Origin: Peribacillus simplex
Lineage (GTDB): Bacteria; Bacillota; Bacilli; Bacillales; DSM-1321
Assembly: GCF_030123325.1 (NCBI RefSeq)
Contig: NZ_CP126106.1
Span: 1,206,001-1,270,000, forward strand
DNA: 64,000 nt
Direction of reading: 5' to 3'
A program made the position numbers and the translations under genes. Positions 51,383-59,964 of this stretch are shown piece by piece. How positions within the stretch are numbered: position 1 is the stretch's first letter; every line of letters starts with the position of its first letter. The notes beneath the pieces are model-generated. The model was not told where the DNA came from and did not search any database. It saw nothing but the letters and a program-made list of their open reading frames with translations.

Positions 51383-52225
51383 ATGTACAGTGGTGAAATG
51401 AAGAAAATTATCATAGTTGTGGTCGGAGCATTACTGAATGCCATCGCAATGAACTTTTTTCTAATACCGGCAAACGTATATGCAAGCGGCTTTACAGGAG
51501 TGGCCCAGCTTCTATCGAGGATGATTGGTTCTTTTGCTCCTTTTAATGTATCGACAGGTATTCTATTGTTTTTATTGAACATCCCAGTAACGATCATTGC
51601 TTGGCGAAAGGTTGGAAAATCTTTCACTTTTTATAGTTTCCTTAGTGTTGTCTTGATGTCCTTCTTTATGGAAATCATTCCGATTACACGCTGGTCGCCT
51701 GACATATTATTAAATGCGGTATTTGGCGGCGTCATAGCTGCAGTAGGTGTGGGAATCACCTTGAAATACGGTGCATCTACTGGCGGAATGGATATTATCG
51801 CCATGCTTCTGTCACGGAAGAAGGACAAGCCCGTAGGTACTTATTTATTTCTGTTGAATGGCGTGATCATTGTAACGGCAGGTGCTGTTTATGGACCGGA
51901 AAAAGCTTTGTACACACTTGTTACCCTTTATACATCGACCCGTGTCGTTGACGCGATTCATACACGTCATGAAAAGCTTACGGCCATGATCATTACAAAG
52001 AAAAGCGAAGAACTTAAACAGGCAATCCATGCTAAGTTAGTTCGCGGAATCACAAGGGTTCCTGCAAAAGGGGCGTTCACCAACGAAACTAAGGAAATGT
52101 TATTGATTGTCATTACAAGGTATGAACTGTATGACCTTGAACGGATCATCAAGGAAGTGGACCCACATGCTTTCACAAACATCATAGAAACTTCAGGCAT
52201 AGTTGGAACTTTCCGCAGGGAATGA
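51383..52225 (+). CDS. yitT: YitT family membrane protein
   Basis: A 280-residue protein with about five transmembrane segments, the GASTGGMDIIAMLLSRK block, and a C-terminal DUF2179 domain (VITRYELYDLERIIKEVDPH in outline). It has the same architecture as the paralogue at 14361-15170; this copy sits beside yitS, as in B. subtilis, and is the same length as B. subtilis YitT. The ATG at 51383 follows GGAGG at eight bases; an ATG five codons upstream is inside that site. The function is unknown. Confidence 0.9.
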   Translation: MYSGEMKKIIIVVVGALLNAIAMNFFLIPANVYASGFTGVAQLLSRMIGSFAPFNVSTGILLFLLNIPVTIIAWRKVGKSFTFYSFLSVVLMSFFMEIIPITRWSPDILLNAVFGGVIAAVGVGITLKYGASTGGMDIIAMLLSRKKDKPVGTYLFLLNGVIIVTAGAVYGPEKALYTLVTLYTSTRVVDAIHTRHEKLTAMIITKKSEELKQAIHAKLVRGITRVPAKGAFTNETKEMLLIVITRYELYDLERIIKEVDPHAFTNIIETSGIVGTFRRE

Positions 52226-52361
52226 TATTAACAAAAGATTAAGGCCATTACACTTCTATTACAAAAGGAAGTATTTAGGCGTTTTAAGTTTATTGCCTGT
52301 ATGAAACGGAAAATTCTTAAAATGAAACGCCAATTTAAAACTTTATGAAGGAGTGATAAAA

Positions 52362-52556
52362 ATGGCTAACGACGAAAAAATGAGCAGACAGGAAGCAGGT
52401 CGTAAAGGCGGGGAAGCCACTTCTAAAAATCACGACAAGGATTTTTACCGGGAAATTGGGCAAAAGGGCGGAGAAGCCACTGCTGATTCCCATGGTAAAG
52501 ACTTTTATAAAGAAATCGGTGAAAAAGGCGGTAAGGCACGAAATGACAATGGATGA
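52362..52556 (+). CDS. KGG-repeat stress protein (GsiB-like)
   Basis: A 64-residue, very hydrophilic protein composed of about two and a half 20-residue repeats, each starting G-x-KGG (GRKGGEAT, GQKGGEAT, GEKGGKA) and containing KDFYxEIG. This is the arrangement of the LEA-like general stress protein GsiB, here with fewer repeats. It is likely cytoplasmic and protective in dehydration or stress. The ATG at 52362 follows AAGGAGTG. I could not place a sigma B promoter. It ends in a hairpin shared with the next, convergent gene. Confidence 0.85.
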   Translation: MANDEKMSRQEAGRKGGEATSKNHDKDFYREIGQKGGEATADSHGKDFYKEIGEKGGKARNDNG

Positions 52557-52562
52557 AAACAA

Positions 52563-52597
52563 CGCGAAAGCCTCCAGGAATCCTGGAGGCTTTCACG
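52563..52597. terminator. Convergent terminator between KGG-repeat and DUF3813 genes
   Basis: GAAAGCCTCCAGGA / TCCTGGAGGCTTTC is a perfect fourteen-base palindromic stem; T runs are short. Confidence 0.75.
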
Positions 52598-52846
52598 TTA
52601 TTTAGAGTGGTTTTCCAGTTCTTCCTGAAGTTCTCGCAGTTGTTCTTTTTCGGCCTCGGTCGTATTGGCAAAGGCTGATGAAAGAGCGTTTCTAGCGATT
52701 TCCTCTGTCTTGCGCTGGTCACCGCCATGCTCAGAGTGAAGAGCATTTTTAGCGATTTCCTCTGTCTTATGCTGGTCACCGTCATGCTCAGAGTGGAGAG
52801 CTTCTTCAACAAATTCCCTTGCCTTCTGGAATAGATTGTTTCCCAT
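52598..52846 (-). CDS. DUF3813-like protein with an internal tandem duplication
   Basis: An 82-residue acidic protein. It begins MGNNLFQKAREFVEEA and ends with NALSSAFANTTEAEKEQL and RELQEEL, matching DUF3813 small proteins as I recall them. Between these, a 19-residue unit (L17-A35, LHSEHDGDQHKTEEIAKNA) is repeated with few changes (L36-A54). The start codon overlaps the stop of the 50-residue gene upstream (TAATG), so the two are translated together. The function is unknown. Confidence 0.75.
   Translation of the reverse strand: MGNNLFQKAREFVEEALHSEHDGDQHKTEEIAKNALHSEHGGDQRKTEEIARNALSSAFANTTEAEKEQLRELQEELENHSK
52685..52798 (-). repeat. Two tandem 57-base repeats inside the DUF3813 gene
   Basis: Two in-frame copies of a 57-base unit encode residues 17-35 and 36-54. 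The copies differ at a few bases, suggesting a recent duplication or slippage. Confidence 0.85.
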
Positions 52847-52998
52847 TAGAAGCCACCATAGCTTTGTTCTGACATAATTCTTAACCTGTCTTTTTCAGCC
52901 TCTTCAAACGTAGTGTGATAAGGGATTTTTTCGGCATGCCTGGCAACACTTTCTTTGCCTTGCTGTACAAATCGTTTAGATTTACTGCTTTTACCCAT
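52846..52998 (-). CDS. 50-residue protein coupled to the DUF3813 gene
   Basis: A small basic-then-acidic protein that starts MGKSSKSKRFVQQGKESV and has KIPYHTTFEEAEKDRLR in its second half. The ATG lies seven bases after GGAGGAGA, an excellent ribosome site, and the stop codon shares one base with the start of the next gene. I do not recognise the family. The coupling and strong translation signals support a real gene. Confidence 0.72.
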   Translation of the reverse strand: MGKSSKSKRFVQQGKESVARHAEKIPYHTTFEEAEKDRLRIMSEQSYGGF

Positions 52999-53101
52999 TC
53001 TTATCTCCTCCGATTCTGAGCGTTGTCGACAACGGAGTGGATCTGTTGTCCATATTAGTTTGGCTTTAAAGAGAGATATTATGAAGGTAAAAAATGACGT
53101 A

Positions 53102-53917
53102 TTAGGCTTTTATATTGAATTTTTCTTCGAGGAAGACCGCTATACCATCTTCTTCATTCGTCAATGTAGTCGTATTTGCTACCGTTTTCACTGGCGAAAT
53201 CGCATTTCCCATGGCCACCCCGGTTCCCGCGTAATCGAGCATTTCTAAATCATTATCTTCATCACCGAAAGCGATTATCCTGTTTTGAGGAATTTCCAGA
53301 TAGTTGGAAACGCGTTTTAAACCTACGGCTTTACTTAACCCGCTTTTTATTATTTCGATGATATGAAAAGGCTCTGCCCAGCGGCGATGATCGACCAATT
53401 CGGCATGGACATCGGATAAATGCTGGCGAATCTGTCCTACGAATTCGCTATCTGTGTGAATTAGCATCGAAGTTGGGGAATCCTGAAGGTAATTGCGCAA
53501 GTCACCTGTCTTCATGATCGGATTTCCTACATTGAACATGTTCATCAGCTTTTCATCATGATAATGAACATACACTTCATCCCGGACTTCTGCGATGATG
53601 TTATGATATTTAAACTGATCACACGCTTCAACAATATCTTTCGCTACACTTATATCCAGTGGAGAGTGGTATACCCCCCAGCTTGTATGTAATGGGTGAT
53701 GGACGAAAGCGCCATTGAAATTAACGATTGGTGTAGTCAACCCCAATTCCCGGTAATAAAGTTCACTTGAGCGAAAGGGACGCCCGGTAGCAATCATAAC
53801 TTCGTGTCCATCTTCTTTTAGTTTTAGGAGTGTTTTTTTAGTCCTTGAAGAAATTGTTTTGTTATCTGTAAGTAAAGTACCATCAAGATCCAATACGATT
53901 AAATGTTTCTCAGCCAT
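53102..53917 (-). CDS. yitU: HAD superfamily Cof-type phosphatase YitU
   Basis: A 271-residue haloacid dehalogenase-type phosphatase (Cof/class IIB). The nucleophile and acid/base aspartates are D10 and D12 in VLDLDGTLL; motif II is MIATGRP, and the late DEDNDLEML carries the metal-binding aspartates. In B. subtilis YitU dephosphorylates a flavin precursor (ARPP) among other sugar phosphates, which may hold here. The ATG at 53917 follows AAGGTGT; the frame continues 13 codons upstream without a good start. It is divergent from yitV. Confidence 0.88.
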   Translation of the reverse strand: MAEKHLIVLDLDGTLLTDNKTISSRTKKTLLKLKEDGHEVMIATGRPFRSSELYYRELGLTTPIVNFNGAFVHHPLHTSWGVYHSPLDISVAKDIVEACDQFKYHNIIAEVRDEVYVHYHDEKLMNMFNVGNPIMKTGDLRNYLQDSPTSMLIHTDSEFVGQIRQHLSDVHAELVDHRRWAEPFHIIEIIKSGLSKAVGLKRVSNYLEIPQNRIIAFGDEDNDLEMLDYAGTGVAMGNAISPVKTVANTTTLTNEEDGIAVFLEEKFNIKA

Positions 53918-54136
53918 GTACACACCTTCTGTTCTTTTTGATTTCATTATATGCAAATATTGTTAAGCCTATTTTAAAGTAAATGTAAATCTTTTTCATT
54001 CTTTATGCATTCCTGTATGATATTACTATATCCAAGATTATGATGATTAAAGCGAAGCTCAGGTTTAAAGAGTGGAATGATGAATGCCAATGCCATTAAT
54101 GGTATTGACCGGAACAAATTATTCGGAGGGGTTAAC

Positions 54137-54925
54137 TTGATAATAATTGAAAAAGAACTAATTGGACATATTCCTGTATTGCACCTAGGTGAAGAAACCA
54201 CCTTCAATCAGGAATTGCCGATTATTATTTTTATACATGGTTTTCAAAGTGCAAAAGAACACAATCTTCATTATGCTTATTTATTGGCAGAAAAGGGTTT
54301 TCGTGTACTTCTTCCCGATGTGATTCATCATGGGGAAAGGGAAGCTGGTTTAAGTGAATCTCAAATGATGCCCCGTTTTTGGGAAATGGTTTTGCAGACA
54401 ATCCAGGATTTATCTTTGTTGAAGGATGATTTATTATCCCGAAAATTAATTGATCCTGACAGAATTGGCGTAGCTGGTACCTCAATGGGGGGAATAGTGA
54501 CTAATGGGGCATTGGCTGCTTATGAATGGATATCCGCCGGAGTCAGTTTAATGGGAAACCCATCATATGTCGCGTATGCAGAGCTCCAAATGGCGGAGAT
54601 TAAGAAAAGGAAAGTTAATTTCCCAGCTACCGATGAGGAAGTTGCCAAGATGATTGAACAGCTCAAGCCATTTGATTTGAGTCTGAATCAGGATAAGCTT
54701 ACCAACCGTCCGCTTCTTTTTTGGCATGGTGCCAAAGATCCGGTTGTGCCTTATCAACATGCATATCGTTTTTATGAAGCTGTCAAAGCAGGGTATAATG
54801 AGGCAGATGAAAAAATTGAATTTATCCTTGATCCTAAGTCTGGACATAAAGTAAGTAGGGAAGGCGTGCTTATGACTGCAGACTGGTTCACGAAACATTT
54901 ACTGTCAACTGTGCAAAAAGCTTAA
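54137..54925 (+). CDS. yitV: Alpha/beta hydrolase (esterase) YitV
   Basis: A 262-residue serine hydrolase. The nucleophile elbow is GTSMGG (around residue 114), the oxyanion-side HGF is near residue 34, the acid is in HGAKDPVVP and the histidine in KSGHKVS. Length and position match B. subtilis YitV. A TTG at 54137 after GGAGGGG is taken as start; an upstream in-frame ATG pair lacks a ribosome site. The substrate is unknown, probably a small ester. It is divergent from yitU. Confidence 0.87.
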   Translation: MIIIEKELIGHIPVLHLGEETTFNQELPIIIFIHGFQSAKEHNLHYAYLLAEKGFRVLLPDVIHHGEREAGLSESQMMPRFWEMVLQTIQDLSLLKDDLLSRKLIDPDRIGVAGTSMGGIVTNGALAAYEWISAGVSLMGNPSYVAYAELQMAEIKKRKVNFPATDEEVAKMIEQLKPFDLSLNQDKLTNRPLLFWHGAKDPVVPYQHAYRFYEAVKAGYNEADEKIEFILDPKSGHKVSREGVLMTADWFTKHLLSTVQKA

Positions 54926-55043
54926 GTACTCACTCAAAATCTGTTATGATTCTAATACGGACATAAATTATAGTCAAAAATGGACATAATGATGAAACCG
55001 ACAATCTAAAACGAAGAGATTTTCCATAAAAGGAGTGATCGAA

Positions 55044-55352
55044 GTGGATCAAGATACAAAAGACATTATATTGGGAGCTTTGGAGCAGGTCATTGACCCT
55101 GAGCTTGGCATAGATATCGTTAATTTAGGCTTGGTATATGATGTGGATATGGATGAGGAAGGTTTGACTACCGTGACGATGACATTGACTTCCATGGGCT
55201 GTCCGCTAGCTGGGACGATCGTCGATCAAGTTAAATTGGTTCTGGAAGATATCCCCGAGGTAAAGGAAACGGATGTGAAGATTGTCTGGAGTCCGCCATG
55301 GACGAAAGATAAAATGTCCAGATATGCTAAAATTGCATTAGGAATCAAATAA
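55044..55352 (+). CDS. yitW: MIP18/DUF59 iron-sulphur assembly protein YitW
   Basis: A 102-residue DUF59 protein, the class that includes SufT and PaaD and helps assemble iron-sulphur clusters. It has EQVIDPELGIDIVNLGLVYD, the TMTLTSMGCPLA motif with its conserved cysteine, and a final SPPWTKDKMS. The GTG at 55044 follows GGAG by eight bases; an earlier GTG at 55035 is inside the ribosome site. The length is that of B. subtilis YitW. Confidence 0.9.
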   Translation: MDQDTKDIILGALEQVIDPELGIDIVNLGLVYDVDMDEEGLTTVTMTLTSMGCPLAGTIVDQVKLVLEDIPEVKETDVKIVWSPPWTKDKMSRYAKIALGIK

Positions 55353-55459
55353 TAACTCTATATAGAAATGAAAAGCCAGTCAAAAAACAGTGAATCCATT
55401 CAATTGAGTCACTTTTTATGGTCTGGTTTTTTCTAATACTTTCGGCTAGGAGTGGTTAA

Positions 55460-56473
55460 TTGAACAGTCAAATTAAAGATTCATTGGACAGGCCACTAAG
55501 GGATTTAAGGATTTCAGTCATAGATCGCTGTAACTTTCGCTGCCAGTATTGCATGCCTGCTGAAATTTTTCATGAGAATTTTCAGTTCCTGCCTAAAAGT
55601 GAGCTATTATCTTATGAGGAAATTGTAAGGCTTTCTAAAATATTTGCAAGCTTAGGGGTAAAAAAACTAAGGTTGACAGGCGGGGAACCATTACTCCGGA
55701 GAGATCTCACAACTCTGATTTCATATCTAGTTAAAATTGAAGGTATTGAAGATATTGGACTGACTACGAATGGAGTCTTCTTGAAAAAACATGCCGTGAA
55801 TTTGAGGGAAGCTGGTTTGCAGAGGGTGAATATCAGCTTAGACAGCCTCGATGATGAACTTTTCAAGAAGATGAACGGCAGGGATATCGGCATAAAGCCT
55901 GTTATGGAAGGCATCGCAGCTGCCAAAGAAGCAGGGCTTGGCGTTAAAGTGAATATGGTAGTGAAAAAAGAAACCAATGAATCTCAAATCCTGCCGATGG
56001 CCCGATTTTGTAAAGCTGAGGGCATTCAATTACGCTATATAGAATTCATGGATGTCGGACATACAAATGGCTGGCAGTTGAAGAATGTCATTACGAAAAA
56101 AGAACTGCTTGCGATGCTCCAAACCGAATTCGATCTAGAACCGGTTGAAGAAGATTATTTTGGAGAGGTGGCAAAACGCTTCCGTTATAAGGGCACTACT
56201 GCAGAAGTGGGCTTCATAACCTCCGTATCCGAGTCTTTTTGTTCAAGTTGTACACGTGCACGTCTTTCTGCTAATGGAAGTTTATATACATGCCTGTTTA
56301 ATGGAAAGGGACATGACTTGAAGTCATTGCTCCGTTCCGGCATGACAGATGAAGAATTGACAGGATTCATCATTTCGCTTTGGAATCGTAGGGACGACCG
56401 CTATTCGGATGAGCGGGCAGCGGGAACGGCCAAGAAACAGGAAAAAATCGAAATGTCATTCATTGGCGGGTAA
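55460..56473 (+). CDS. moaA: GTP 3',8-cyclase MoaA
   Basis: A 337-residue radical SAM enzyme that starts molybdopterin synthesis by cyclising GTP. The first cluster ligands are C24, C28 and C31 (CNFRCQYC); the second cluster uses cysteines in CSSCTRARLS and YTC near the C-terminus; the chain ends in FIGG, so it is complete. LTGGEPLLR is also typical. Translation starts at a TTG after AGGAGTGG. No other molybdenum-cofactor gene is nearby. Its neighbour is fnr, which suggests a residual nitrate-respiration locus. Confidence 0.93.
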   Translation: MNSQIKDSLDRPLRDLRISVIDRCNFRCQYCMPAEIFHENFQFLPKSELLSYEEIVRLSKIFASLGVKKLRLTGGEPLLRRDLTTLISYLVKIEGIEDIGLTTNGVFLKKHAVNLREAGLQRVNISLDSLDDELFKKMNGRDIGIKPVMEGIAAAKEAGLGVKVNMVVKKETNESQILPMARFCKAEGIQLRYIEFMDVGHTNGWQLKNVITKKELLAMLQTEFDLEPVEEDYFGEVAKRFRYKGTTAEVGFITSVSESFCSSCTRARLSANGSLYTCLFNGKGHDLKSLLRSGMTDEELTGFIISLWNRRDDRYSDERAAGTAKKQEKIEMSFIGG

Positions 56474-56498
56474 TATTCAAATACTCCTTCCGAATGAA

Positions 56499-56541
56499 TA
56501 AAAAATGAAGGGATGGCGATTATGCCGTCCCTTCATTTTTT
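56499..56541 (+). terminator. Terminator after moaA
   Basis: AAAAATGAAGGGATGGC / GCCGTCCCTTCATTTTT, almost fully paired with a six-base loop, then T-rich. Confidence 0.9.
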
Positions 56542-56743
56542 ATATAGTTATTAGGAACTTCTGATGCAGTCAATGGACGAAATCGATTTTTATACTTTTT
56601 TTATGCATATTTATATTTTTTTATAGGAACCATGGAAATGAAAATAATAAAATGGTCCTAGGGAAAATTCAGCCTGAAAATAAACGCCAATCATATTAAG
56701 GTCCGTAAGGCATTATGTATTTACCTATTTTTTTATGTGGGAT

Positions 56744-57433
56744 TTAATCGATGGTACAGATTTCTATCGGACAGTTTTCACAGTCGATTTCCTGTTTCAA
56801 AAAGTCAAAGTCAAGAATCGTAATGCGTCCCTTTTTAATGGTGATGACATTGTTTTTCCTTAATTGAGCGAGCATTCGATTGACTACCTCGCGGGATGTG
56901 CCGCAAAAATTGGCGAGTTCTTGGTTTGTAAAGGGAAGATTGATAACTTTACCGTCTTCTGCTTCAGTGCCATAACTGTTTGATAAACGGATAAGGGTGG
57001 AGTAAAATGCACCTTTCTTGCCGTGCAGGAGCATATCGCGGAATTTAGCCTGATTTTTACGGTTTTGAGCCGATAACCATGTCATCATCTCGACTGCAAG
57101 ATGGCTATCGGAGGCGATTTTCTCTTCTAATGCTTCTTTGGAAATTATCGCAACAGTTCCATCTTCCATCATCTTTGCATTCATCATATATTTAGGATTT
57201 GGAGAAAATAAGACTGTTTCCCCAACCAAATCATTCTCCGAACTAATGCGTATAGTTAATTCCCGACCGTCAGGAACAACCTTACTCACTTCTACTTTTC
57301 CTTTTAAAATGTAATACAAATCACTTGCTGGGGTGCTCTCCTGAAAAAGGTAGCGCCCTTTTTCCATATGCTTAACTTGCTGATTATTATCTAAAATTGA
57401 ATGCATCCGATTAGATAACGATAATTCACTCAT
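56744..57433 (-). CDS. fnr: Fnr anaerobic regulator
   Basis: A 229-residue Crp/Fnr regulator: cyclic-nucleotide-type beta roll (about 25-125), dimerisation helix, and helix-turn-helix (FTNQELANFCGTSREVVNRM). At the C-terminus CENCPIEIC places cysteines at 218, 221 and 226, the Bacillus FNR arrangement that holds a [4Fe-4S] cluster; in E. coli the cysteines are at the N-terminus. It should activate nitrate and fermentation genes when oxygen is low. The ATG at 57433 follows AAGGTGG. It converges on moaA; narK, its partner in B. subtilis, is absent. Confidence 0.9.
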   Translation of the reverse strand: MSELSLSNRMHSILDNNQQVKHMEKGRYLFQESTPASDLYYILKGKVEVSKVVPDGRELTIRISSENDLVGETVLFSPNPKYMMNAKMMEDGTVAIISKEALEEKIASDSHLAVEMMTWLSAQNRKNQAKFRDMLLHGKKGAFYSTLIRLSNSYGTEAEDGKVINLPFTNQELANFCGTSREVVNRMLAQLRKNNVITIKKGRITILDFDFLKQEIDCENCPIEICTID

Positions 57434-57595
57434 GCAATGACCACCTTTCCAAATACAGTTAAAACTCAATCACTACCTTTGATTTAAACGGAAAAAACAC
57501 TAGCAGTCAACAACTTTGGATAATTCTAGGAGTTTAGGTGGATAATTTTTCATTTGAAATATTAGTTTAGAATTTTATAAAAATACATTTGATTT

Positions 57596-57614
57596 TATTT
57601 TTATTCAGTCTTAT
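57596..57614. promoter_or_regulatory. Candidate ARG box half-site before argC
   Basis: Read on the minus strand, TGAATAAAAATA resembles the Bacillus ARG box half TGAATAAAAATT. It lies about 55 bases before argC, where AhrC would be expected to bind. The second half of the box is poor. Confidence 0.35.
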
Positions 57615-57665
57615 AATAATAGAATCAAAGAATGACAGGGACCTGAAATTATAGGAGATGGTTTT

Positions 57666-58703
57666 ATGAACGTATCAATAGTAGGTGCAACGGGTTATGG
57701 AGGAATGGAACTAATAAGATTTTTGAATAATCATCCGCAATTTAAAATAAAATCATTGCATACTTCTTCCCAATTTGGCCGAAGTTTATCTGAAGAAAAT
57801 GCACATTTCATGCATATGAAAGACAAATTAGAAGAAATTGATCCGGAAGCGATTGCAAAAAAATCCGATATTGTATTTCTTGCAACTCCTTCTGGTGTTT
57901 CCTCGCAATTGATTTCGGAATTTTCCGACCTTGACATTAAAGTAATCGACCTATCAGGAGACCTCAGGCTTCAAACTCCAGGTGAATATGAACAATGGTA
58001 TAAAAAACCAGCAGCGCCTCAGCACATTATTGAGGAAGCCGTATACGGATTGACTGAATGGAATGCCGAAGCAATAAAAAAAGCAACGATTATTGCAAAT
58101 CCAGGGTGCTACCCAACCGCATCACTCTTAGGTCTTGCCCCTTTATTCACTGAAGGATTGGCCGGAGCAGCTGCCGATGTGATCATCGATGCAAAATCCG
58201 GGGTTTCAGGGGCGGGTAAATCACTTTCGGCAGTCACCCATTATAGTGAAATGAATGAGAACTTTAAGATATATAAGGTAAATCAACATCAACACATACC
58301 GGAAATCGAACAACAGCTTGGGAGATGGTCATCAGGTTTAGAGCCTATTACCTTCAATACCCATCTTGTTCCAATGACACGAGGGATTATGGCAACGATG
58401 TATATAAAGGTGAATCGGGAAACCTCAAATGTTGAATTAAAGGATTTATACGAAACCGTATACGAGAACCACCCATTTGTCCGGGTACAGCCCCTTGATC
58501 GCTTTCCATCCACAAAACAAGTATATGGATCGAACTTTTGCGACATAGGCGTTGATTATGATGAAAGAACAGGTAAGGTAACGGTGGTTTCAGTTATTGA
58601 TAATTTAGTGAAGGGTGCTGCAGGGCAGGCCATTCAAAATGCAAATATATTAATGGAACTAGAAGAAACGGCAGGACTATGGAACAGTCCGCTATATCCG
58701 TAA
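57666..58703 (+). CDS. argC: N-acetyl-gamma-glutamyl-phosphate reductase ArgC
   Basis: A 345-residue NADPH-dependent enzyme, third step of arginine synthesis. The Rossmann start is VSIVGATGYGGMELIR; the catalytic cysteine is in ANPGCYPTAS (around residue 149); the substrate-loop KSGVSGAGKS and a late HLVPMTRGI are intact. The ATG follows AGGAGATGG. It heads the operon argC-argJ-argB-argD-carA-carB, the classic Bacillus order. Confidence 0.96.
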   Translation: MNVSIVGATGYGGMELIRFLNNHPQFKIKSLHTSSQFGRSLSEENAHFMHMKDKLEEIDPEAIAKKSDIVFLATPSGVSSQLISEFSDLDIKVIDLSGDLRLQTPGEYEQWYKKPAAPQHIIEEAVYGLTEWNAEAIKKATIIANPGCYPTASLLGLAPLFTEGLAGAAADVIIDAKSGVSGAGKSLSAVTHYSEMNENFKIYKVNQHQHIPEIEQQLGRWSSGLEPITFNTHLVPMTRGIMATMYIKVNRETSNVELKDLYETVYENHPFVRVQPLDRFPSTKQVYGSNFCDIGVDYDERTGKVTVVSVIDNLVKGAAGQAIQNANILMELEETAGLWNSPLYP

Positions 58704-58719
58704 ACTTTGGAGGAAAAAA

Positions 58720-59952
58720 ATGAAAACATTACAGCCAGTTGAAGAAATCAAACAAATTCAAGAAGGAAACATTTTAATGCCCCAAGGGTTCAAAGCGGCA
58801 GGTGTACATGCAGGATTACGTTATTCCAAAAAGGACGTTGGCATCATTTTTACCGATGTCCCAGCATCAGCCGCGGCGGTTTATACACAAAATGTTGTTC
58901 AAGCCGCTCCAATCAATGTAACGAAAGACAGCATAGCCGTAAATGGAAAGCTTCACGGCATTGTAGTGAATAGTGCGTGTGCGAATGCTTGTACAGGTGA
59001 ACAGGGTTTAAAAGATGCAAATGAAATGAGGAAGCTTGCAGCTCAAAAGTTCGGTTTGGAGGACCATTCATTTGCAGTGGCTTCAACGGGAGTCATTGGG
59101 GAATTCATGGAAATGGAAAAAGTAAAAAAAGGCATAGAGTCATTGCAGCCAGAAAATACAACTGAAGCTGCTGAAGCTTTTGGTACAGCCATTTTAACAA
59201 CGGATATTGTAACGAAGAGCTGTGGTTATGAAACGATTATTGACGGAAAAACCGTGAAAATGGGCGGTGCTGCGAAAGGTTCGGGAATGATTCATCCAAA
59301 CATGGCCACAATGCTTGGTTTCATTACGACGGATGCTGTAATTGAACCGGATGATTTACAGCAAGCACTTTCCTCCATTACAAATGATACATTCAATCAA
59401 ATCACGGTTGATGGTGACTGTTCAACGAACGACATGGTGTTAGTGCTCGCGAATGGAGAAGCGAACAATGAACCTTTGACACCTGAGCATCCTGAATGGT
59501 CCATTTTCCTGGAATTATTAAAACAAACTTCCGAAAATCTAGCCAAACAAATTGCGAAAGACGGAGAAGGTGCCACAAAACTGATAGAAGTGAATGTTCA
59601 TGGCATGCCTGCGAAGCAAGATTCACAGATGATGGCGAAGACGATCGTTGGGTCAAATCTAGTGAAAACGGCAGCTTTTGGAGCGGATGCAAACTGGGGA
59701 CGAATCATTGCTGCAATGGGAAGAAGCGGAGTGGAATTCAATCCGGATCAAACAACGATCGTTTTTGGAGATATCGTCGTACTTAATGATGGTGAGCCGG
59801 TAATGTTTTCTGAGGAAGAAGCCAAAGCATACTTGGAAAATGAAAGTATCATCATTAATGTTTATTTGAAAGATGGTAATGAATCAGGAACGGCCTGGGG
59901 CTGCGATTTAACCTATGATTATGTGAAAATAAACGGGAGCTATCGTTCGTAA
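58720..59952 (+). CDS. argJ: Bifunctional ornithine acetyltransferase ArgJ
   Basis: A 410-residue enzyme that moves the acetyl group from N-acetylornithine to glutamate, and can also use acetyl-CoA (ornithine acetyltransferase / N-acetylglutamate synthase). It is made as a precursor that cuts itself before T197 in GMIHPNMATML, which becomes the nucleophile. The ending DLTYDYVKINGSYRS is typical. It starts 16 bases after argC with GGAGGAAA as ribosome site. With ArgJ the acetyl cycle needs no separate ArgA. Confidence 0.96.
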   Translation: MKTLQPVEEIKQIQEGNILMPQGFKAAGVHAGLRYSKKDVGIIFTDVPASAAAVYTQNVVQAAPINVTKDSIAVNGKLHGIVVNSACANACTGEQGLKDANEMRKLAAQKFGLEDHSFAVASTGVIGEFMEMEKVKKGIESLQPENTTEAAEAFGTAILTTDIVTKSCGYETIIDGKTVKMGGAAKGSGMIHPNMATMLGFITTDAVIEPDDLQQALSSITNDTFNQITVDGDCSTNDMVLVLANGEANNEPLTPEHPEWSIFLELLKQTSENLAKQIAKDGEGATKLIEVNVHGMPAKQDSQMMAKTIVGSNLVKTAAFGADANWGRIIAAMGRSGVEFNPDQTTIVFGDIVVLNDGEPVMFSEEEAKAYLENESIIINVYLKDGNESGTAWGCDLTYDYVKINGSYRS

Positions 59953-59964
59953 GAGGTGAAAAGT

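Noticed and set aside
52265..52361. A sigma B promoter for the KGG-repeat gene
   Set aside because: GTTTTA is present but the spacing to the only GTAT-like box is too short for the sigma B consensus.
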